Positions 34,085 through 42,056 of a DNA stretch of 44,854 nucleotides are shown piece by piece. The position numbers and the translations under genes were made by a program. How positions within the stretch are numbered: the stretch's first letter is position 1; the number at the start of each line of letters is the position of its first letter. The notes under the pieces were generated by a model. That model searched no databases. It was not told where the DNA came from and worked only from the letters and a program-made list of their open reading frames with translations. Origin of the DNA: Novosphingobium sp. AAP83 (GTDB lineage: Bacteria > Pseudomonadota > Alphaproteobacteria > Sphingomonadales > Sphingomonadaceae); the NCBI RefSeq assembly GCF_001295795.1, contig NZ_LJHY01000052.1:1-44854 (forward strand), written 5' to 3'.

Positions 34085-34825
34085 GTGGACCGAAGGATCA
34101 GAATGATCGTGCCCGTGCCTGTGCCACAGGCAGCGTTGGAGGCGTTTGCAGCGCAGATTCCGCAGCATTTGCTCATGCCCGGTGTATCGGTGGAGTTCAC
34201 CTGCGCGGCGCGCGGCGGCACTGCACTCGATTCCCATTATGAAGGCGCCATCGCTGATGCCTGGTGTCTTGAGGCTGGTGCGCGCGCCGAGGAAGAAGGT
34301 TGTGCGGCAGTCTGCATCAATTCGATGAGCGACTCTGGCGTGGCTGCCTTGCGTTCGCGTCTTTCGATACCCGTGGTGGGTACTGCCCAAGCAACTTATG
34401 CTTTGGCAACGCAGCTTGGCCGTCGGTTCTCCATCATTTCAATGTGGGATCGCTGGCGGTGGCTGTATGACAAGGTATTGCACGAGCAGGGCATGGAACA
34501 CCGGCTTGCCTCGATCCGGTCTATCGGTGTGCGGCCGGATACTGCGGAATTGTTATCCGGCAAGGAGGATAGCGTATTTCCTTTGCTGCTTGATGCAGCC
34601 CGCCGCGCCATCGACGAAGACGGTGCCGATCTCCTGATTCTGGGCTCCACCACAATGCACCAGTCCCACGCGTTTCTGGCCGAAAGGCTGGAGGTGCCGG
34701 TGATTAATCCCGGTCTGGTCGGATACAAGACCTGCGAGATGCTGCTGGCACTTGGCTTGAGCCACAGCAAGGCCACTTGGCTTTCACCTGGCAGCACCAT
34801 GGATTCGGTTTTTCTCGGCGGTTGA
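34085..34825 (+). CDS. Asp/Glu racemase-fold protein with Ser/Ser active site
   Basis: This 246-residue protein aligns with hydantoin and Asp/Glu racemases: RIRMIVPVPVP at the start, HYEGAIADAW, IPVVGTAQATYALA and LEVPVINPGLVGYKT. At both positions where a catalytic Cys usually sits, a Ser is found: Ser80 (NSMSDSG, usual CFxDPG) and Ser188 (LILGSTTM, usual LGCxxM). The other member of this family at 6185-6823 keeps both Cys. The two-base racemase mechanism is therefore unlikely and another reaction or a non-catalytic role is more probable. GTG at 34085 (GGGAG upstream) is preferred; ATG at 34103 is possible. It is followed by AraC regulator 2. Confidence 0.75.
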   Translation: MDRRIRMIVPVPVPQAALEAFAAQIPQHLLMPGVSVEFTCAARGGTALDSHYEGAIADAWCLEAGARAEEEGCAAVCINSMSDSGVAALRSRLSIPVVGTAQATYALATQLGRRFSIISMWDRWRWLYDKVLHEQGMEHRLASIRSIGVRPDTAELLSGKEDSVFPLLLDAARRAIDEDGADLLILGSTTMHQSHAFLAERLEVPVINPGLVGYKTCEMLLALGLSHSKATWLSPGSTMDSVFLGG

Positions 34826-34860
34826 ATACCGGCGCCCTTTCACACGAACGGTGAGCAACA

Positions 34861-35886
34861 ATGTTGGCAGGACAGATGCAAAGCCACTGGGAAGGATCGG
34901 GATTGCCGCTGGCCAACCGGCCACGGTTCATTTCCAGGGATCTGGGCGCGGTTCATAACCATATGAGCGAGATGTTTTGCCCCCATGATCTGCGGCTGGA
35001 AGGCGGGGTGCCGCCGCTGGATTTCCGCCATCACCACGCATCGCTCCAATCGGTCAGCTTCAACGCCACGGACTACGGCAATCCGTTCGGCCGGATCGCG
35101 GTCCGAATTCCACCGATGGAATCACTATACCTCGTCCAGTTCTCGCTTTCGGGCGTGGCGCGCATCACCCAAGACGATACCTCTTTCGATCTCAAGCCCG
35201 GACATATGTGCGTGCTCAATCCTGCGTCGCGGGTGGAGCAGTTGTTCGGCGAGGGCTATAAGCACTTCACCGTGAAACTGACTAAGAGCGGCATGGAAGC
35301 TGTGCTGGCGCAGGAACTGGGCTTCCGGCCCGGCGAATTGCGATTTTCCCCTGCGCCGATCCGTTTGGAAGGTGCCGCTGTGGCTTTTGCCCAGCTCGCC
35401 CGGACCATTTGCGACGATCTGGATAATGGCGCTTCTGCCTTCAGCCATTCGCGCGCGGTGGGGGCTGTTGAACAGGCGCTACGGCGTCTGCTGCTGGCTG
35501 CCGTGCCGCATAATCATGCCGAACTTTTCAATACGCCGGTTTCTGCCCCCGCGCCTTACTATGTCCGCCGCGTGGAGGAATTCATCCACCAGCATGCCGC
35601 TGATCCAATCACGCTGGACGAGATGATCGTCGTATCGGGTGTTTCCGCGCGTTCGCTCCACACCGGGTTCCGCCGCTTTCGCGGCACCACACCAATGACC
35701 TTCCTCAAGAACAGCCGACTGGTGCTTGCTCACCGCCAATTGCGTGACGGGGCCGATAGCGGCTTGACGGTTACCGAAGTTGCCCTCGCCTGCGGCTTTA
35801 CCCACTTGTCCAAGTTCGCCCGCGACTATTTCGAGCGCTTTGGTGAACGCCCTTCGGCAACGCTGAAGCGCATGGGCAGCCATTGA
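34861..35886 (+). CDS. AraC-family regulator 2
   Basis: This 341-residue protein has an N-terminal effector domain (FISRDLGAVHNHMSEMFCPHDLRLEGG) split around its CPHDLRLE motif, which matches CPHNLHIE in AraC regulator 1. The C-terminal double HTH has LDEMIVVSGVSARSLHTGFR and then VTEVALACGFTHLSKFARDY, followed by FGERPSATLKR. The ATG has GGTGAG 6 nt upstream. It lies 35 bp after the racemase-like gene and 337 bp ahead of receptor 3, and is the obvious candidate activator of one or both. Confidence 0.82.
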   Translation: MLAGQMQSHWEGSGLPLANRPRFISRDLGAVHNHMSEMFCPHDLRLEGGVPPLDFRHHHASLQSVSFNATDYGNPFGRIAVRIPPMESLYLVQFSLSGVARITQDDTSFDLKPGHMCVLNPASRVEQLFGEGYKHFTVKLTKSGMEAVLAQELGFRPGELRFSPAPIRLEGAAVAFAQLARTICDDLDNGASAFSHSRAVGAVEQALRRLLLAAVPHNHAELFNTPVSAPAPYYVRRVEEFIHQHAADPITLDEMIVVSGVSARSLHTGFRRFRGTTPMTFLKNSRLVLAHRQLRDGADSGLTVTEVALACGFTHLSKFARDYFERFGERPSATLKRMGSH

Positions 35887-36223
35887 TCGCTCGGGGTTAA
35901 AGCACAGCCCCGCCGCTCCCGCCGCTACATTACCGATAGGGCTTGAGGCGCCCGGAAGTCTCTCTTCCCAGTGCGTTAGCCTAGCCATTGCTGCCGTGTG
36001 GCCGATGTGTCCGGTTTGTGACGATTTGGCGGCGCTCAGGTGTCGCCGATGGCGGTCAGAGGATAGCGGGCGGATCGCTTTGGCAGGAAGGTGCAACTGC
36101 GAAGTCGCTGCGGGGATTCACGCCACGGGAGGGTCGTGGCGGAAACGGCATCCCCCGTTCCGGCCGGCAATTCGAGACAACACGGTCGCCGAGGCAACTT
36201 CGGCTGCACCTAGGGAGAAAGTC
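35887..36223. other. Leader region of TonB receptor 3
   Basis: This 337-bp gap has no gene I trust. It carries the receptor ribosome-binding site GGGAG (about 36212). The plus-strand frame that runs through it lacks a signal peptide. I see no GTACG-NN-CGTAC site here, so it is outside the TetR regulon. Confidence 0.45.
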
Positions 36224-38641
36224 ATGACGAAACAGGGATCAAAGCAGGTTCGCCGCCAGCCGACCGGACACGGATTGCGGTCTTGCATAGAATTCGGGCC
36301 GTTGGTTGGCGCGGTGTTGGCGGCGCTGGTCATTCCGGCAGGTCCTGCCATGGCGCAGGTCCAGACCGAGGCCAGTGAAAGCCCTGCTTCCGGCATTGAG
36401 GTTATTACCGTCACGGCCCGCCGCCGGGCGGAATCGATGCAGGATACGCCGATTGCTATCTCCGCTGTGACTGGCGAAGGCTTGCAGGCGCGCGGCATCG
36501 AGAACGTTACCCAGATCGGCGACTTCACGCCCAACGTGAAGTTCAACAGCTCGGTCCCTGTGTCAGCGAGCAATGCCACCGCAGCGATCTTCATCCGCGG
36601 TATCGGCCAGAACGATTACCAGCTTTCAGCCGATCCCGGCGTCGGGCTCTATCTTGACGGGGTCTTCATTTCGCGCGGTGTGGGCAACGTCCTGGACGTC
36701 TTGAACATTGCACGCATCGAAGTGCTGCGCGGGCCACAGGGCACCCTGTTTGGTCGCAACACCATTGGCGGCGCCGTTAGCGTGGTGACGAAAAAGCCAG
36801 GCCGGGAATTGGCTGGATTGGTCGAAGGCACAACGGGCCAGTTCGGCCGTGTCCAAATCAAGGGCAATATCGATCTGCCGCTGGGCGAGGGCATCTATTC
36901 CAGCTTGGCAGGCTTCTATCACAAGCGGGACGGGTACGTGAAAGGCATCGTGCCCGGTGCGCCAGACCTTGGCGATACAGACAACTTGGCCGGGCGCTTC
37001 GCTTTGCGGCTTGAGCCATCCAGCGACCTGACCATCGATCTTGCTGTCGATGGATCGCGCACCCGTGAAAACTCTGCGCCAAATGTCGCCATCGCCATTG
37101 ATGAAAACGCCCCCGCAGCACAGTATTGGAATGCTGCTTATTCAGGTGCTGCAGCCACCTGCACAAGCACGACCAACCCTGCGCGGTTTACAAACCCGGC
37201 GTGCTTCAACAGCCAATGGGCTGTTGGCCCATATCGCCACGGCGGCACTTTCTCGGCCATCTCGCCGATCTTTGCCAACGGTAATCCCAAGCCTTACCAA
37301 TCCGGCTCCGACGTAAACATTTGGGGTGTGTCCGGCACACTGGAATGGAAGCTGGCAGATAACGTCACTTTCAAGTCTATCACCGCCTATCGCAAGGTGA
37401 CCGGCTTCTGGACGCGCGATTCCGACCACAGCCCTGCCTCGATTATTCAGACTAATAGCGATTGGAAGCAGGACCAGTTCTCGCAGGAAGTCCAACTTCT
37501 GGGTGATCTGGCCGATGGCAAGTTGAACTGGGTTCTTGGCGGCTATTATGCCGACGAGGCGGGCAACCATCAGGATCTGGTCAACATTGTCGATGCTGTG
37601 TTTCTCAGCGGTGCAGTGCTGGAGGGCAAAAGCCTCGCCTTTTTCGGTCAGGCTACTTACGAATTGGCTCCGGGACTTAATCTGACCGGTGGTATCCGCT
37701 GGACCGAGGACGAGAAGACCTTTGGCAATGCCAACCAGTTCGTCGTCGAGGCAGGTTTCCTCACCGGTGCGCCGTTCAATCCCGATGGTTCGGGCCTGCA
37801 GGATGGCGATCCGCTCATGGGACCACTGGGGCAGACATCAACAATCAAGGACAAGGCCTGGACGCCTATGGCCAGTCTGTCTTACCGTTTCAGCCCGGAA
37901 GTCCTGACCTACCTGTCTTATTCCAAGGGGTTCAAGGGCGGCGGATTTACCCAGCGCGTGTTCCCTCCGTTTGCCTTTATCCCCTCGTTTCAGCCGGAAA
38001 CCAGCGAAACTTATGAATTCGGCTTCAAGACGGATCTGCTAGACCGGGCAGTGCGTCTGAATGGCGCAGTGTTCATGAACAATTACAAGAACCTGCAGAT
38101 CACCGTCAACGATCCGACGCTCGGCTTCGCGCCGATTATTCAGAACGCTGCCGAGGCCCGGATTCAGGGCTTCGAGCTGGAACTTCTGGCGGTCCCGGTG
38201 GCCGGTCTGCGGATCGATGCGGGGCTTGGTTATCTTGATGCCAAGTACCGCAAGGTGGATATCCGTGCGCTGAATGCCGGTGTCACGACCAACACCAAGC
38301 TGCAGAATGCGCCGGAGTGGACGATGAGTGCAGGCGTATCTTACGCTATCGAGGCCGGCGATATCGGCAGCTTCCAGCCTCGCGTTGACTGGTCCTACCG
38401 GTCGCGCGTCTACAACGATGCGGTCAATACTCCGCTGCTGGTGCAGGAAGGTTACCACCTGATCAACGCTTCGGTTGCCTTTAACGACCCAACCGAAACT
38501 TGGGGGATGACACTCGGTGTCAAGAACCTGACCAAGGAAGTCTACCTTGGTTCCGGCTATGCCGACTCCTTCGGTGGCATCACCGAGGGCGTGTATGGGC
38601 GGCCGCGCGAATGGTATCTGAGCGCGCGCTACAAGTTCTGA
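36224..38641 (+). CDS. TonB-dependent outer-membrane receptor 3
   Basis: This 805-residue receptor has a long signal peptide (LVGAVLAALVIPAGPAMAQ, cleavage near residue 45), a TonB-box-like EVITVTARRRAES, a plug with IEVLRGPQGTLFGRNTIGG and a C-terminus ending SARYKF. The ATG at 36224 has GGGAG 8 nt upstream. It precedes the SnoaL-Rieske-small-protein set, with a hairpin between them, so receptor and oxygenase may share a transcript. It is closer by eye to receptor 2 than to receptor 1. Confidence 0.9.
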   Translation: MTKQGSKQVRRQPTGHGLRSCIEFGPLVGAVLAALVIPAGPAMAQVQTEASESPASGIEVITVTARRRAESMQDTPIAISAVTGEGLQARGIENVTQIGDFTPNVKFNSSVPVSASNATAAIFIRGIGQNDYQLSADPGVGLYLDGVFISRGVGNVLDVLNIARIEVLRGPQGTLFGRNTIGGAVSVVTKKPGRELAGLVEGTTGQFGRVQIKGNIDLPLGEGIYSSLAGFYHKRDGYVKGIVPGAPDLGDTDNLAGRFALRLEPSSDLTIDLAVDGSRTRENSAPNVAIAIDENAPAAQYWNAAYSGAAATCTSTTNPARFTNPACFNSQWAVGPYRHGGTFSAISPIFANGNPKPYQSGSDVNIWGVSGTLEWKLADNVTFKSITAYRKVTGFWTRDSDHSPASIIQTNSDWKQDQFSQEVQLLGDLADGKLNWVLGGYYADEAGNHQDLVNIVDAVFLSGAVLEGKSLAFFGQATYELAPGLNLTGGIRWTEDEKTFGNANQFVVEAGFLTGAPFNPDGSGLQDGDPLMGPLGQTSTIKDKAWTPMASLSYRFSPEVLTYLSYSKGFKGGGFTQRVFPPFAFIPSFQPETSETYEFGFKTDLLDRAVRLNGAVFMNNYKNLQITVNDPTLGFAPIIQNAAEARIQGFELELLAVPVAGLRIDAGLGYLDAKYRKVDIRALNAGVTTNTKLQNAPEWTMSAGVSYAIEAGDIGSFQPRVDWSYRSRVYNDAVNTPLLVQEGYHLINASVAFNDPTETWGMTLGVKNLTKEVYLGSGYADSFGGITEGVYGRPREWYLSARYKF

Positions 38642-38653
38642 ACAAGACCGGTG

Positions 38654-38673
38654 GAGAGGGGGGCAACCCTCTC
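38654..38673 (+). terminator. Intercistronic hairpin after receptor 3
   Basis: GAGAGGG (38654-38660) and CCCTCTC (38667-38673) form a 7-bp stem with a 6-nt loop, 12 bp after the receptor stop. It has a weak T run further on (CCTTTGGG) and lies 25 bp before the next start. It may attenuate downstream expression or stabilise the receptor message. Confidence 0.4.
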
Positions 38674-38697
38674 TCCGCCTCCTTTGGGAGTGATGCG

Positions 38698-39180
38698 GTG
38701 GATGACACCTCACTTGGTGCGCGTGTCCGTCGGCTTGAAGCCTTGCGCGCCATAGACGACCTGATTGCGGACCTTGGCCGTGCTTTTGACGCTGGTCCAA
38801 GCGCGGAGGCCTTACGGCCCCTTTTTACAGCCGACGCGCGGTTTGTGATTGACCGGTATGGAACGCTGGAAGGCTGCGATGGCATTGCCGAAGGCGTTGC
38901 TGGCAACGCCGAAAGCGGCTTTTGCTGGACGCTGCATTACCTTGTTTCACCTCGCGTTGCGTTGACCACAGGGGACGAGACAGCAGAGGTGGAATTCTAT
39001 CTTTGGGAAATCGCCACAGCGGTCAGCGGCAAAGCCTACTGGATCGGCGGGCGTTACGAGGCGCTGGCCGTGGTTGATGGCGAAGCTTGGCGCTTTAGCC
39101 ACCTGGAACTGAAAGCCGATGTCATTTCCCATTATCCGCAGGGCTGGACGTCCAAGCCCGAAATTCTGGCGAACGCCTGA
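38698..39180 (+). CDS. SnoaL-like (NTF2-fold) protein 2
   Basis: This 160-residue NTF2-fold protein is homologous to 25756-26244: VRRLEALRAIDDLIAD at the start, TLHYLVSP, FYLWEIAT and WIGGRYEAL. The GTG at 38698 has GGGAG 7 nt upstream. It lies 31 bp before Rieske oxygenase 3. A beta-subunit-like role is possible but unproven, as for the first copy. Confidence 0.75.
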   Translation: MDDTSLGARVRRLEALRAIDDLIADLGRAFDAGPSAEALRPLFTADARFVIDRYGTLEGCDGIAEGVAGNAESGFCWTLHYLVSPRVALTTGDETAEVEFYLWEIATAVSGKAYWIGGRYEALAVVDGEAWRFSHLELKADVISHYPQGWTSKPEILANA

Positions 39181-39211
39181 GCAAAAGCCCTAAAGACTGG
39201 AGAGAGTGCCG

Positions 39212-40465
39212 ATGAATGAACTGTCTGGCAACACGCCCGTTCCGGGTGCCGACGCCTTCGGCCACCTTGGCCGCTCGACCCAACAGATCCGCAGCGAACT
39301 CGGCGTGGAGCCGGTCTCGGTCGCGGCAATCAGGGAGCCCGCCGTCTATGCACTGGAACGCGAGAAGATCTTCAAGCGGACCTGGTTAAAGGTGGCGACC
39401 GAATGGGAAATCCCTGAAAAAGGGGATTACAAAGTGAAGGAAATGCCGGTTGCCGATGCTTCGGTCCTGATCGTGCGGGGTAAAGATGGCAAGGTTCGTG
39501 CTTTCCACAATGTCTGCACCCATCGCGGCAACAAGGTCGTGCCGACCAGCGGCTTCGAAACATTCGGCAAGTCGCGGGCGAATGTGTTGTCCTGCCGGTT
39601 CCACGGCTGGGTCTTCTCCACCGATGGTTCGTTGCGTTCGGTGCCTATGGAGGATGGCTTTGGCAAGCTTGACAAGGCCTGCCTCGGTTTGCGCGAGATT
39701 GCCTGCGATATCTGGGAGGGCTTTGTATTCATCAATTTTGCTGATAAGCCGGAACAGTCACTGGCTGAATTCCTCGGCGATTTCGGCAAACTTTTTGCGG
39801 GCTACCCATATGCCGAGGCGACCAGCGCCTTTCGCTATGCCACCGTGCTGGAATGCAACTGGAAGGTCGCGCTTTATGCCTTTTCCGAAGGGTATCATGT
39901 GCCGACCATCCACGCCGGATCGCTACCGGGCTTTCGTGGTATAGAACACAGCGATTTCAAGCTTATCGGCCCCCATGCCTCGTCTACAATCTACGGGCTG
40001 GGGATGGAATCTGCTGAATCCACCGCGCAATTCGCCGGCGTTCTCCATGCCGATGCCGAACACGGCCCCCGGCCCGACTTGCTGCCGCCGGGGATCAACC
40101 CCATGCGGCGGCCGGATTTCCAGTTCGAGCTGCCCAATATCTTCCCGAACTTTCTCATCCATTTGGCAGCGGGCTGTGGCTATCCGGGGATCGCCTACTT
40201 CACCCATCAGTTCTGGCCTCTCGCTCACGGGCGTACTTTGTGGGAGGGCGTCAACTACTTTCGACCGGCACGCAATGCGGCGGAACGCGTGGCGCAACTG
40301 CACACCAATGCAATTCACCGCAATGCCTGGCTGGAAGATACCGGCACGATGGAAGATACTTTTACGGGAATCCGTTCCGGGGCGATCGACGATATGTTCC
40401 TGATGGATCAGGAGTTTCTGATCCGACACGCCGCGCGAACCCTTGATACCCAGCTGGCCCGCTAA
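39212..40465 (+). CDS. Rieske oxygenase alpha subunit 3
   Basis: This 417-residue oxygenase has Rieske ligands Cys102, His104, Cys128 and His131 (CTHRG, CRFHGW) and iron ligands His229 and His234 (YHVPTIH). Glu226 stands at the usual bridging-Asp position. The LEDTGTMEDTF segment near the C-terminus matches the same region of Rieske oxygenase 1, so these two are closer to each other than to oxygenase 2. The ATG at 39212 has GGAGAG upstream; a GTG 6 nt earlier would be too close to it. It is flanked by SnoaL-like and small family genes. Confidence 0.88.
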   Translation: MNELSGNTPVPGADAFGHLGRSTQQIRSELGVEPVSVAAIREPAVYALEREKIFKRTWLKVATEWEIPEKGDYKVKEMPVADASVLIVRGKDGKVRAFHNVCTHRGNKVVPTSGFETFGKSRANVLSCRFHGWVFSTDGSLRSVPMEDGFGKLDKACLGLREIACDIWEGFVFINFADKPEQSLAEFLGDFGKLFAGYPYAEATSAFRYATVLECNWKVALYAFSEGYHVPTIHAGSLPGFRGIEHSDFKLIGPHASSTIYGLGMESAESTAQFAGVLHADAEHGPRPDLLPPGINPMRRPDFQFELPNIFPNFLIHLAAGCGYPGIAYFTHQFWPLAHGRTLWEGVNYFRPARNAAERVAQLHTNAIHRNAWLEDTGTMEDTFTGIRSGAIDDMFLMDQEFLIRHAARTLDTQLAR

Positions 40466-40476
40466 GGAATCCCGTT

Positions 40477-40842
40477 ATGACTGATACCATGCATTTGCCT
40501 CAGGCCTTTGCCGATCTGGCCCCCCTTGCGCGCATCTGGGCGAGGTCGACCGAGAACGAGCGAAGTGACATTCGCTGGTCTGCCGGGCTAGCTGATTTCG
40601 CGGCCTTCTATGCCGCCGTGATGCCCCGCCTGCCAGAGATTCTGGACTACCTTGCCACGGTGACGCTGGAGGGTATGGACGAGGGACAAAGCAATCTGTT
40701 CTGCCTCGCCGCCGCCTTTGCCGAGGCGGCACCGCATCACGAGCTTTATGGCGGCAGTCCGGACGTGCCGTTCAGCTTTGCCGCTCGCCGCTTCGTGCCA
40801 GGCCACGGGGACATACCGTCATGGGAAGCCGCGCGTCATTGA
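40477..40842 (+). CDS. Small Rieske-associated protein, copy 3
   Basis: This 121-residue member of the unknown family has FYAAV (44-48), AEAAPHHELY (82-91) and RFVPGH (105-110). The ATG has AAGGA 9 nt upstream and lies 11 bp after the Rieske alpha stop, as in the first copy. No known domain is recognised. Confidence 0.75.
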   Translation: MTDTMHLPQAFADLAPLARIWARSTENERSDIRWSAGLADFAAFYAAVMPRLPEILDYLATVTLEGMDEGQSNLFCLAAAFAEAAPHHELYGGSPDVPFSFAARRFVPGHGDIPSWEAARH

Positions 40843-40926
40843 TCTGCGATAACCTGAGCAACGCTGTCTAATATTCTATGGCCTTGATCCTATTCTGAAA
40901 GCCAGAATTGAGGGCACTACATTGGC

Positions 40927-40950
40927 CTGTACCTGTACCTGTACCTTTAC
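40927..40950. repeat. Short CTGTAC tandem repeat
   Basis: CTGTAC occurs three times head to tail (40927-40944), followed by CTTTAC. It lies in the gap after the last Rieske-block gene. No function is evident. Confidence 0.5.
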
Positions 40951-41058
40951 CGGTGACTCAAGCTGAAGGCGTGCAGCATGTTGCGCCGCCTCTTGTGGTC
41001 ATCAGCAAGCGCGCTCGCCCCGACAATCTGCGTCAGCGTCTGGGGTTTAGCTGACCAC

Positions 41059-41271
41059 ATGAGTCTGCGCGCACTCCAGCGGCGGACTGCCAAGTTGGAG
41101 AAGGCGGGAAAGCCACGGCCATCGCTTATTGTGGTTTGGTATGGTTCATTCGACGCATGGATTGAGCAAACTGTGCTGCCGGTGGTGGAGAGCGGTGCGC
41201 TTGATGGTGAGGATATGATTGTCGTGGTCGCTGCACTGCGGGAATGGGAAAGTTCGGTATTTGCGCGATGA
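41059..41271 (+). CDS. Small hypothetical protein
   Basis: This 70-residue protein starts MSLRALQRRTAKLEKAGKPR, then has LIVVWYGSFDAWIEQ and an acidic helix with DMIVVVAALREWE. It is charged, soluble and not recognised. A longer frame to 40978 adds a hydrophobic stretch but lacks a better start. Its position next to an integrase suggests a mobile-element gene (inference). Confidence 0.5.
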   Translation: MSLRALQRRTAKLEKAGKPRPSLIVVWYGSFDAWIEQTVLPVVESGALDGEDMIVVVAALREWESSVFAR

Positions 41272-41283
41272 AAACACCAAATT

Positions 41284-41658
41284 TCATTGGCCTTGAGCTT
41301 TGGCTAAGACCTCTATCGCCGACGTAACATTTTCGATTCCTCGGTAAACTACCCATAAGAAGTATGATGTAGCGATTATGGTAAGGAGCCATTGCCACCA
41401 TTTGCGTTTCCCAAGGCGAGTCCAAGGCTGACTGAGGAAATTTACAAAATCGCAAACGTAAAACAACACTGCGAAGCCGAGAAGGAGGGTCAGCAAGCCG
41501 AGTGTAGCATTATGGGTTTTTGAAGCTGCGAATTGGAGCGCTGCTGTTAAGACTACCAATTCCGTGAATCGAACCAGCCAATCGATCCCCTTGCGCGCTC
41601 GCGCACGATAGCGCTTAACCCAATCCACATCGTGGTCTTCGTAAGGATTTTCAGTCAT
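41284..41658 (-). CDS. Hypothetical small membrane protein
   Basis: This protein of about 124 residues begins MTENPYEDHDVDWVKRYRAR and has three likely membrane segments (about LVVLTAALQFAA, LGLLTLLLGFAVLFYV and WLLTIIATSYFLWVV). The ATG at 41658 is preferred to a longer frame. It is convergent with the small gene at 41059. No function is recognised, and base composition here is lower in GC than in the catabolic genes. Confidence 0.5.
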   Translation of the reverse strand: MTENPYEDHDVDWVKRYRARARKGIDWLVRFTELVVLTAALQFAASKTHNATLGLLTLLLGFAVLFYVCDFVNFLSQPWTRLGKRKWWQWLLTIIATSYFLWVVYRGIENVTSAIEVLAKAQGQ

Positions 41659-41810
41659 CGATTGATACTGACGCTTGCGTCCGTGCGTCGCAAGTAGGTG
41701 AATTTGTCTTTTGCCAACACCCAAATAGCTATGTGCAATACTGCACCGATGAGCTTGCGGCTAGAAATACGCTAGAAGCCCAAGGAGGACTGCCAAATCC
41801 AAAACAACAA

Positions 41811-41827
41811 GCCCCGAAGGGCGGTTT
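41811..41827. terminator. Hairpin with T tract near integrase
   Basis: GCCC-CGAA-GGGC is followed by GGTTTTT on the plus strand; on the minus strand the same stem is followed by TTGTTGTTTT. It could terminate a minus-strand transcript such as a former tRNA gene whose 3' end would be the repeat at 41855. Confidence 0.5.
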
Positions 41828-41854
41828 TTGCTAAGAAGCTGTTTTTGACAAGGA

Positions 41855-41873
41855 AATGGCGGAGATGGATTCC
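41855..41873 (-). repeat. 19-bp direct repeat, right copy (candidate att site)
   Basis: AATGGCGGAGATGGATTCC matches 16102-16120 with one mismatch. On the minus strand it ends CTCCGCCA, like a tRNA 3' end, and a hairpin with T tract follows in that direction. It lies 183 bp before the integrase, where P4-type elements usually have an attachment site. An intact tRNA is not present. Confidence 0.45.
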
Positions 41874-41925
41874 GCCAAACCCCCGTTCAGCATAGTTCAG
41901 AGATGACCATAAAGCCCATTTAAAT

Positions 41926-42041
41926 AAGGGAATTAGTAAAAGTTCAATCCGCCTGCGCTCATTCCTGCACATTCTAGTTCCCTTAAAGGCGGTAATCTAT
42001 TAAGGGTATCGTTATGGGCACGGCTGGCGCTGTTCCCTTAA
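41926..42041. repeat. TTCCCTTAA repeats upstream of integrase
   Basis: GTTCCCTTAA occurs twice as a direct repeat (41977-41986, 42032-42041). The inverse TTAAGGG is at 42000-42006 and AAGGGAA at 41926-41932. Four related copies in 116 bp in front of an integrase gene suggest arm-type or regulatory binding sites (inference). Confidence 0.5.
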
Positions 42042-42056
42042 CCGGGAGCCGAACGA

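Noticed and set aside
16102..41873. The 19-bp repeats as intact tRNA-Ser genes
   Set aside because: Only the acceptor-like end is present; no D, anticodon or proper T arm can be folded next to it.
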